A stretch of 64,000 nucleotides of DNA from Ilumatobacteraceae bacterium (GTDB lineage: Bacteria; Actinomycetota; Acidimicrobiia; Acidimicrobiales; Ilumatobacteraceae): positions 1 to 64,000 of the forward strand of contig JABSQH010000075.1 in the NCBI GenBank assembly GCA_013213745.1, read 5' to 3'. This document shows positions 45,978 through 52,795 of the stretch, one piece after another. Each line of letters opens with the position of its first letter. Position 1 is the stretch's first letter. Below the pieces are notes generated by a model. It was not told the DNA's origin, ran no database searches, and was given only the letters and a program-made list of their open reading frames with translations. The translations under genes and the position numbers were made by a program.

Positions 45978-47186
45978 ATGACTGTGATCGATCAGACCGC
46001 GCTGTCGCCCGACGAGCAGCGTGTGGCCGACCTCGTCGAGGAGCTCCTCACCGAGTCTCCTCCCGACAGCACCGATCCGAAGACCTTTCTCGGGGCGCAG
46101 TACGACAAGGGCCTGGCTTGGGTGCACTTCCCCGAGGGCCAGGGCGGACTCGGACTGTCGCCGAAGTTGCAGAAGGACATCAACGAGCGGATCTATGCGG
46201 CCGGGGCGCCCAACCCGATGTACCGCAACCCGATCGGACACGGCATGTGTGCGCCGACGATCGTTGCCTGGGGAACCGCCGACCAGCAACAGCGATATCT
46301 CCGGCCGCTGTTCACCGGCGAGGAGGTCTGGTGCCAGCTGTTCTCCGAGCCGGGATCCGGATCCGATTTCGCGGGGCTGTCGTCGTCGGGCGTACAGGAC
46401 GGCGAGGAGTGGATCGTCAACGGTCAGAAGGTGTGGACCACTCTGGCCCACCTGTCCAAGTGGGGGCTGTTGGTCGTTCGCACCGATCCGCAGGCGGTGA
46501 AGCATGCCGGGCTCACGGCATTCGTGGTCGACATGCAGGATCCGACGGTGGAGATCCGGCCGCTGCGCCAGATGACCGGCGAAGCCGAGTTCAACGAGGT
46601 GTTCTTCTCCGACACGCGTATCGCCGAGACCGAGATGCTCGGGAAGCCTGGCGATGGTTGGCGTGCCTCGCTCACCACCTTGATGAACGAACGGGTCTCG
46701 ATCGGCGGCACGATCCCGCCGAGGGGCTCCGGCACGATCGCCGCGCTCGTCGGCGTGTGGAACGAGCTGCCCGCCGAAGCGAAGACCAATGTCGCCCGTG
46801 ACGACGTGATGAAGCTGTGGGCACGAGCCGAAGTACTGCGGCTGACCAACATTCGCGCCAACCAGATGCGGAAGGCGGGCGACCCGGGACCGGAAGGCTC
46901 GATCGGCAAGATGGCGTCGGCGGATCTCAACAAGGACATCTACGACGAGGCGATGAACCTGCTCGGTGCCGACGGGCTCTTATACGGCAGCTACGAGATG
47001 GTTCGCCCCGAGACTGCGATGGGTGCTGACACGCTGCAGAAAGCGTTCCTCCGCAGCCGGGCCAATTCGATCGAGGGTGGTACCACCGAGGTGATGAAGA
47101 ACATCCTCGGCGAGCGGGTGCTGGGCCTGCCCGGCGACGTGCGCGTCGACCGCGAGGTCCCCTGGTCGGAGGTGCCGCGCAATTAG
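45978..47186 (+). CDS. Acyl-CoA dehydrogenase
   Basis: A 402-residue FAD enzyme that introduces a double bond in an acyl-CoA. CQLFSEPGSGSDFAGLSS and WIVNGQKVWTTLAHL are the FAD and substrate loops, GEAEFNEVFFSDTRI is the middle beta-domain signature, and FLRSRANSIEGGTTEVMKNI is the C-terminal FAD/dimer motif. It fits the group in which the catalytic base position differs from short-chain enzymes, often acting on branched or steroid side-chain substrates. It lies downstream of the flavin reductase-like gene with a 55-bp gap. Confidence 0.92.
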   Translation: MTVIDQTALSPDEQRVADLVEELLTESPPDSTDPKTFLGAQYDKGLAWVHFPEGQGGLGLSPKLQKDINERIYAAGAPNPMYRNPIGHGMCAPTIVAWGTADQQQRYLRPLFTGEEVWCQLFSEPGSGSDFAGLSSSGVQDGEEWIVNGQKVWTTLAHLSKWGLLVVRTDPQAVKHAGLTAFVVDMQDPTVEIRPLRQMTGEAEFNEVFFSDTRIAETEMLGKPGDGWRASLTTLMNERVSIGGTIPPRGSGTIAALVGVWNELPAEAKTNVARDDVMKLWARAEVLRLTNIRANQMRKAGDPGPEGSIGKMASADLNKDIYDEAMNLLGADGLLYGSYEMVRPETAMGADTLQKAFLRSRANSIEGGTTEVMKNILGERVLGLPGDVRVDREVPWSEVPRN

Positions 47187-47245
47187 TGCGCGTCCGCGGG
47201 TCACAGTGCCATATGGCACCAGCCTGCCGCCCTTGCGCCCGACAA

Positions 47246-47520
47246 CGGGAGAGCTTCGAGTTCACCGACGTTCGCGGCGCGCTCGAGCCGGAGGGCATCG
47301 GCGACGATGGCGCTGTCGAGCAATTGTTCAGCGGCCTCGACTTCGGTGTCGACGACGAACACGACCTGGCGGTGAGCCAGTTCGGCGAGACGCCGGAGGC
47401 AGCCTCGAGCTGACCCAGTCCGGCAGCACGATTACCGGATCTGGCCTGTTCCTCGCCGGCGCCGATCTCACGACCGAGCCGGTGGCTGGCACCATCACGG
47501 TCAACTGCAAGGAACTGTGA
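47246..47520 (+). pseudogene. Remnant of a secreted or lipoprotein-like gene, two frames
   Basis: Acidic, protein-like sequence appears in one frame (ESFEFTDVRGALEPEGIGDD, then EQLFSGLDFGVDDEHDLAVS to TGA 47411-47413) and continues in another (GSLELTQSGSTITGSGLFLA, TTEPVAGTITVNCKEL to TGA 47518-47520). The second piece resembles the beta-rich ends of small actinobacterial lipoprotein antigens. No signal peptide or start is found downstream of the acyl-CoA dehydrogenase stop. It looks like the truncated, frameshifted 3' end of a gene; family unknown. Confidence 0.35.
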
Positions 47521-47536
47521 GCACGGGGCTGCTTGC

Positions 47537-47555
47537 ACGACCTGCTGCTGGTCGT
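47537..47555. terminator. 6-bp hairpin downstream of ispH
   Basis: ACGACC (47537-47542) and GGTCGT (47550-47555) form a stem with a 7-base loop, 33 bp beyond the ispH stop and just after the remnant gene's stop. It could terminate either transcript. The support is short complementarity and position only. Confidence 0.3.
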
Positions 47556-47587
47556 TGAAAGGGCAGAACTCGACGAGGCCCGTCGCG

Positions 47588-48622
47588 CTAACGAGACAGT
47601 GACGCAAGGACCTCGCTCGCTCCGAGCGAGCGATCGTCCATCGCCGGCCGACCGAGCAGGGATCCCCCGAGCATCACCGTGGCCGCTGTTTCGATCGCCT
47701 CCTGCAGCTCGCGAATGTTGCGCGGCGGCGGGAAGTACTCGTCCTCGTCGGTCACATCGACCAGCTCGACACCGGCGGTCGGGTCGAGAAACTCGATCAC
47801 CTCGTCGACGAGTTCTTCAGGAGCCGACGCTCCAGCGGTCACGCCGACGACCCCCTCGAGGTCGGTGGGGAGTTCACCGACGGCGTTGACCCGATAGACC
47901 CGCGAACAGCCCTCCTCGATGGCGAGTTGTTCGAGCGCACGGGTGTTGGATGAGTTGCCCGAGCCGATGACCACGATGGCGTCGCAGCGGTGGTCCAACT
48001 CCATCAGCGCCGCCTGCCGGTTGGTCGTGGCGAAGCACAGGTCGCTGCGACCCGGTGTCCACACGTCGGGAAACCGATCGCGCACCGCCACGGCGACGCC
48101 TTCCCAGTCGCGATGCGACAACGTGGTCTGGGCCAGCAGCGCGACCGGCTCGGCAATGTCGTCGAGCGCCTCGACGTCGGTCACGGTCTCCACCCGGTCA
48201 ATCGCCTGCGGGGCGACCGCCATTGTGCCTACGGCTTCCTCGTGGCCGTCGTGCCCGATGTAGACGATGCGGTAACCCTTGCCTGCACGCACCTTGACCT
48301 CGTGGTGCACCTTGGTCACCAGCGGACACACCGAGTCGACGACGTATGAACCACGGGCGCGGGCCGCATCGACCACCTCGGGCGCCGATCCATGAGCCGA
48401 CAACATGATCGGGCTTCCCGCCGGCACGTCGTCGATCGAGTCGACGAACACCACGCCCTGCGCTTCGAAGCGCTCGACGACAAGCTTGTTGTGGACGATC
48501 TCGTGGTAGCAGTAGACCGGCGCCGGGTAGACCCGAACCATCCAGGCCAACGCCTTGATCGCCATCTCGACACCTGCGCAGAAACCACGGGGCTGTGCTA
48601 AGAGCACGTGCTCGACCGACAT
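47588..48622 (-). CDS. ispH: 4-hydroxy-3-methylbut-2-enyl diphosphate reductase
   Basis: Last enzyme of the MEP isoprenoid pathway, a [4Fe-4S] protein that makes IPP and DMAPP. PRGFCAGVEMAIKAL holds the first cluster Cys, VVDSVCPLVTKVHHEV the second and SDLCFATTNRQAAL the third; IGSGNSSNTRAL binds substrate phosphates, and VGVTAGASAPEELVDEVI is near the end. 344 residues is a normal length. Isoprenoids from this pathway feed the decaprenyl phosphate used by the DPA genes. ATG 48622 lies 49 bp from the divergent DUF512 gene. Confidence 0.95.
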   Translation of the reverse strand: MSVEHVLLAQPRGFCAGVEMAIKALAWMVRVYPAPVYCYHEIVHNKLVVERFEAQGVVFVDSIDDVPAGSPIMLSAHGSAPEVVDAARARGSYVVDSVCPLVTKVHHEVKVRAGKGYRIVYIGHDGHEEAVGTMAVAPQAIDRVETVTDVEALDDIAEPVALLAQTTLSHRDWEGVAVAVRDRFPDVWTPGRSDLCFATTNRQAALMELDHRCDAIVVIGSGNSSNTRALEQLAIEEGCSRVYRVNAVGELPTDLEGVVGVTAGASAPEELVDEVIEFLDPTAGVELVDVTDEDEYFPPPRNIRELQEAIETAATVMLGGSLLGRPAMDDRSLGASEVLASLSR

Positions 48623-48671
48623 CGTGATGCCGAATCTACCCTCGGGAGGCCACCGGTAGCCTGATGCGGCT

Positions 48672-50108
48672 ATGTCCACCCGCGCTGCGTTGTCGCCCAC
48701 CGTGGTGTCGGTCACCCCGGAATCCCCGGCCGCCGACGTCGGCGTACTCCCGGGTGACGAGATTGTGCGCGTCAACGGTGATGAGCCGCGGGACGTGATC
48801 GAGTGGACGTTCGCCACCGATGAGCCGAACGTCGAGCTCGATGTCGTTCGCGGAGGACTCGAGCTGGCATTCACGATCGACAAAGCCCCGGGCGCACCGC
48901 TCGGCGTCGAGGTGTCGAGCGCGGTGTTCGATCGTGTGCGCACGTGTGACAACCACTGCGAGTTCTGCTTCATCTATCAACTCCCGAAAGGAATGCGCCG
49001 GAGTCTGTATCTGAAAGACGACGACTATCGGCTGTCGTTTCTGTACGGGAACTTCACGACGCTGACCCGGTTCACCGAAGCCGACCTCGAACGCGTCGTC
49101 ACCGAACGGCTCTCACCGCTACACGTGAGCATCCACGCCACCGATCCCGAGATGCGTGCGCACATGCTGAAGAACCGACGTGGCGCAACGAGTCTGCGCT
49201 GGCTCCGCGCGTTGCTCGATCACGGGATCTCAGTACGCGGCCAAGTTGTCGTGTGCCCCGGTCAGAACGACGGTGTCGTGTTCGACGACACCATGGCCGG
49301 AATCCTCGACGAGTACCCCGAGCTCGATGCCGTCGCCGTCGTCCCGCTTGGCGTGTCGCGTTTCAACCCCGCCGACACGATGCGCCCGCATACCCAGACC
49401 GAAGCCGCAGCGATCGTCGATACGGTCGAGAGCTGGCAGCACACGTTCCTCGACGTGCTCGGCCGGCGAATGGTCTACGTAGCTGACGAGTACTACCTGA
49501 TGGCGCAGCGTCCGTTTCCGGCGGGCGTGGACTACGACGGATTCCCGATGCACGAAGACGGCATCGGTATGGCGCGTACGTTCGAATCGGAGTTTCGTGG
49601 TCAGGCCGATGAGGTGACCGGCGTACGTCGAGGGTTCTTCGCAGCGGTCGATGCGCCACCCAATCCTGCCGCGTACACGGGCCTGCGCACCTGTTCGTCG
49701 CACGAGGCCGAGCCGGCAGCGGAGAGCGCTGTCGATACGGCGGTGTCGGTCGGGGTGACGATGCGACCGAGCCGGCGGGCGCCGGTCGGTGTGCTCACTG
49801 GCGCGATGGGGGCTCGCGTCATCGAGCCGCTGGTTGCCGAGCTCGGCCGGGACGATGTCCGGGTGCTGCCGGTCGACAACAAGTTTTTTGGTGGTAACAC
49901 CGGTGTAACTGGTCTCATGACGGGCGCCGACGTCGCTCGTGTGCTCGGCACACAACCCGCCGGGCACCGGTATCTCCTGCCCGATGTGTGCTTGTCGGAC
50001 GACGGCCGCTTCCTCGACGGCGTCAGCGTCGACGAACTTCCTCGACCCGTCGAAATCGTCGTCACGGATGGCCGGGCATTGCGCTCGGCCTTGGAGGTGG
50101 CCGCATGA
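48672..50108 (+). CDS. DUF512 radical-SAM-like protein with N-terminal PDZ-like domain
   Basis: A 478-residue iron-sulfur protein of uncertain function. A PDZ-like domain (SPAADVGVLPGDEIVRVNG) is followed by a radical-SAM-type cluster site CDNHCEFC (Cys92, 96, 99) and the diagnostic FIYQLPKGMRRSLYLKDDDY in pieces. SIHATDPEMRAHML and GQVVVCPGQNDG are barrel motifs. The C-terminal DUF512 part includes LLPDVCLSDDGRFLDG. The family often sits next to the ribosome-assembly GTPase gene der, as here (4-bp ATGA overlap), which hints at a translation-related role. That link is inference from context. Confidence 0.9.
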   Translation: MSTRAALSPTVVSVTPESPAADVGVLPGDEIVRVNGDEPRDVIEWTFATDEPNVELDVVRGGLELAFTIDKAPGAPLGVEVSSAVFDRVRTCDNHCEFCFIYQLPKGMRRSLYLKDDDYRLSFLYGNFTTLTRFTEADLERVVTERLSPLHVSIHATDPEMRAHMLKNRRGATSLRWLRALLDHGISVRGQVVVCPGQNDGVVFDDTMAGILDEYPELDAVAVVPLGVSRFNPADTMRPHTQTEAAAIVDTVESWQHTFLDVLGRRMVYVADEYYLMAQRPFPAGVDYDGFPMHEDGIGMARTFESEFRGQADEVTGVRRGFFAAVDAPPNPAAYTGLRTCSSHEAEPAAESAVDTAVSVGVTMRPSRRAPVGVLTGAMGARVIEPLVAELGRDDVRVLPVDNKFFGGNTGVTGLMTGADVARVLGTQPAGHRYLLPDVCLSDDGRFLDGVSVDELPRPVEIVVTDGRALRSALEVAA

Positions 50109-51436
50109 GCGCAACGGTGGTGATCGTCGGCCGTCCGAACGTGGGCAAGAGCACGTTGTTCAACCGCATCCTCGGTAGCCAGGAAGCGATCGTCGAAGAT
50201 CGCCCCGGAGTCACTCGCGACCGCAAGACGCTCGATGCAGAGTGGCTGGGAGTGCCGTTTTCGGTCGTCGACACCGGAGGGTGGATGCCGAGCGGCGACC
50301 AACTCGACACCAAGGTCAGCGGACAGGTCGAAACCGCAGTTCGTGGTGCTGACGTCGTGTTGTTCGTCGTCGACGCGGCCGTCGGTGTCTCCGACGACGA
50401 CGAGGCCATCGCCAATTGGCTGCGCCGCCTCGATGCGCCCGTACTCGTGGTCGCCAACAAGGCCGACAACGACCGCCGCGAGAACGAGATGTGGGAGTTC
50501 ATGTCGCTCGGTCTCGGCGAACCGATCCCGGTCAGTGCGTTGCACGGTCGTCGCGCCGGCGACCTGCTCGATGTTGTCGTCGAGCGGCTTCCGAGTGAGG
50601 ACGATTCTGTTGGCGACGACGGGCGCGCTACGCATGAAATCCCCGGTTTTTCGGAGGAAGTCGACGATGACACGCCGCGAGTGGCGATCGTCGGGCGGCC
50701 CAACGTGGGCAAGAGCACGCTGTTCAACAAGCTGGTGGGGGAGGAGCGCGCGGTCGTCCACGACCTCGCGGGCACAACTCGCGACTCGATCGATACGCGC
50801 GTCGACACGCCCGATGGCCCGGTGGTGTTCATCGACACCGCCGGCATGCGGCGCAAGGCGAAGATCGACGACTCCGCGGAGTACTACTCGTTCGTTCGCG
50901 CGCTGCGCTCGATCGACGATGCCGACGTGGCGCTGCTCGTGATCGATGCGACCGTCGGGATCACCGCCCAGGACCAACGCCTGGCGGAGCGCATCGACGC
51001 AGCGGGGTGCCCGATCCTGTTGGTGCTCAACAAGTGGGAGTTGCTCGACGCCGAGAACCGTGACGAGGTGCTGTCGGAGCTGCGGCGACGCCTGGCGTTC
51101 GTCGGCGACGTCCCGATCCTGCGGGTGTCGGCGCTCACGGGAAAGAACCTCAACAAGCTCATGCCCGCACTGCGCGAGTCGATCGAGCAGTACCAGACGA
51201 AGCTGCCGACCAAAGACGTCAATCGTGTCATCGCCGACGCCCAACAGCGCCAACCGGGCCCGGGCGGGGTCCGCGTGCTGTACGCCGTGCAGGGCGCGGC
51301 CGAGCCGCCGACGTTCACACTGTTCGTCAACCGCACGGTGCCCCCGCACTACTTGCGCTATCTCGAGCGGGTGATTCGCGAAGAGTTCGATCTCGGCGCG
51401 ACGGCGATCAAGCTCCGGGTGCGAAAGCGCAGCTGA
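50105..51436 (+). CDS. der: Ribosome biogenesis GTPase Der
   Basis: A 443-residue GTPase with two tandem G domains and a C-terminal KH-like domain, needed for 50S subunit assembly. P-loops GRPNVGKSTLF occur at about residues 8 and 190. Switch and G3 motifs are DRPGVTRDR with DTGGW in the first domain and GTTRDSIDTRV with DTAGMRRKAK in the second, and NKAD and NKWE are the G4 motifs. Both flanking genes overlap it by one to four bases (ATGA before, TGATG after), so three proteins are made from one transcript. Confidence 0.97.
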   Translation: MSATVVIVGRPNVGKSTLFNRILGSQEAIVEDRPGVTRDRKTLDAEWLGVPFSVVDTGGWMPSGDQLDTKVSGQVETAVRGADVVLFVVDAAVGVSDDDEAIANWLRRLDAPVLVVANKADNDRRENEMWEFMSLGLGEPIPVSALHGRRAGDLLDVVVERLPSEDDSVGDDGRATHEIPGFSEEVDDDTPRVAIVGRPNVGKSTLFNKLVGEERAVVHDLAGTTRDSIDTRVDTPDGPVVFIDTAGMRRKAKIDDSAEYYSFVRALRSIDDADVALLVIDATVGITAQDQRLAERIDAAGCPILLVLNKWELLDAENRDEVLSELRRRLAFVGDVPILRVSALTGKNLNKLMPALRESIEQYQTKLPTKDVNRVIADAQQRQPGPGGVRVLYAVQGAAEPPTFTLFVNRTVPPHYLRYLERVIREEFDLGATAIKLRVRKRS

Positions 51437-51633
51437 TGCCCTGGTGCGAGGATTGCGCTCGGTACTGGACGCCCAATGCGATGAACGACGACGGAACCTG
51501 CCCGAAGTGTGATGCGGTCGTCGACGCGCAGACCGACGAGGTCGTCGCCGAGAAAGCGCCGTGGCACTTCAAGTTGATGATCGTCGCTCTCGTGGCGTAT
51601 CTCGGCTGGCGGGTTGTCGACCTGTTCATGTGA
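51436..51633 (+). CDS. Small zinc-ribbon membrane protein
   Basis: A 65-residue protein. Four cysteines in WCEDCARYW and GTCPKCDAV form a zinc-ribbon pattern, followed by a single transmembrane helix near the C terminus (LMIVALVAYLGWRVVDLF). The ATG shares a base with the der stop. Similar small zinc-ribbon anchors are common downstream of der in related actinobacteria as far as I recall; function unknown. Confidence 0.7.
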   Translation: MPWCEDCARYWTPNAMNDDGTCPKCDAVVDAQTDEVVAEKAPWHFKLMIVALVAYLGWRVVDLFM

Positions 51634-51675
51634 TTCGCATCGGTCAGGCGACGGCCTGTATCAGGCTGTCGCGCC

Positions 51676-52335
51676 GTGAACACCACCTTCAACGACCTCA
51701 TTGCGGTGTCTCTCAACACCTCGCTCTCCGCTGATGCCGACGCATCACACACGATGCGCTTGATGCGGCGAGCGGCACGGATCATGCGCAGTCAAGGCGT
51801 CTCCGTCGACATGATCCACCTGCACGATCACTTCATCGGCATCGGAATGGTGCAGGACACAGGGAGCAGTACGGCCAACGCGATCAGTGGCCAGGCATCC
51901 AAGAGCGCATCTTCGCTGCCGACATCTTCGTGCTCGGCACCCCGATCTGGTTGGGGGTCAAGTCGAGCGTTGCCACGCTGGCCATCGAGCGCATGTACGC
52001 GTACTCCGGCGAGTTCAACGATGCGGGTCAGTGGGCGTACGCGCGACGTCCTCTACGCCCTCCAACACATCGGCTACACGATCCCGCCGCAGGCCGACTG
52101 CGGCTGGATCGGGGAAGCCGGCCCTGGCGCGAGTTACGGCGACCTGCCAGAGGGTGGTGGCACGCGCGCCGGCTACGACAACGACTTCACGATGCGCAAC
52201 ACCACGTTCAGGTCCTGAAACCTGATGCACACTGCACTCATGCTCAAAGACGCCGGTGGCCTCCCCGCCGACGGCAACGTTCCAGAGTCGTGGCGGGAGG
52301 TCCCCCGCCGGCGGCGACGTATCAAGCCGGGCTGA
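51676..52335 (+). pseudogene. Flavodoxin-family NAD(P)H-dependent oxidoreductase, decayed
   Basis: Pieces of one flavodoxin-like enzyme are readable. Frame 1: LIAVSLNTSLSADADASHTM and GVSVDMIHLHDH. Frame shift near 51860: WPGIQERIFAADIFVLGTPI, WLGVKSSVATLAIERMYAYS, GEFNDAGQ. Return to frame 1 near 52040 with about 20 residues missing: VLYALQHIGYTIPPQADCGW, IGEAGPGASYGD, NDFTMRNTTF. Then TGA 52216-52218 interrupts the frame where the family has Trp (TTFxxWNLMH). Beyond it the same frame continues NLMHTALMLKDAGGLPADGN to TGA 52333-52335. Two frameshifts, a deletion and a nonsense codon make function unlikely. Confidence 0.8.
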
Positions 52336-52720
52336 GCAGGGTCGCCGACGCACTGACCGTTGCCGCCACCGTTTCGAGCGTTCCCGTCACACCAGACCCT
52401 ATGACTGAGGCGACTTCTTCGTTGGACAGCTCGCCGCCGCTCGATTGGGGCAAGACGTTGGCCATGTGCGCACGGCGCACACCTTCGTAACCTTCAGAGT
52501 CGAGCAACTTGCGCCGATCTTCAATCGGCAGTCCGATCAGTTGCTCTGCAAGGTCGGAATCGGCCGACAGTCGCTGTACCAGTGCTTTCGCTGCGTCGTC
52601 GCTCGTCGAGGAATCGCCGCGATCCGATCGATTCTGCTGTGGCCAGCGCGCCAGCACTGGGGTAGGACACCGTTGCGCTCTGTTGTGCGCAGGCGCAAAT
52701 GAGTGACGAACAGTCGCCAT
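52322..52720 (-). CDS. Nif11-like leader peptide protein, putative peptide precursor
   Basis: A 132-residue frame from ATG 52720, or 111 residues from GTG 52657. The first ~37 residues are Arg/Pro-rich and unlike the rest, so the true start may be later. From about residue 42 it has a Nif11-type helical leader: AKALVQRLSADSDLAEQLIG, LLDSEGYEGVRRAHMANVLP, then GGELSNEEVASVIGSG, which resembles the ELSxEEL-GG boundary where such leaders are cut. A 22-residue tail rich in Thr, Ala, Val and Ser but lacking Cys follows (VTGTLETVAATVSASATLLS, then PA). No modifying enzyme or export protease is nearby. It is homologous by eye to the remnant at 41.4-41.7 kb. Confidence 0.6.
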   Translation of the reverse strand: MATVRHSFAPAHNRAQRCPTPVLARWPQQNRSDRGDSSTSDDAAKALVQRLSADSDLAEQLIGLPIEDRRKLLDSEGYEGVRRAHMANVLPQSSGGELSNEEVASVIGSGVTGTLETVAATVSASATLLSPA

Positions 52721-52795
52721 TCGCCAGACGCTCGACGCCCCCGGACTTCGCTGCCATCTCGGCCGGCGATGGGCCCCTGTGGCCGCGGCGTGGCG

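Noticed and set aside
49601-51349. 582-codon minus-strand frame opposite DUF512 and der
   Set aside because: Fully antisense to two well-conserved coupled genes; composition is that of a shadow frame.
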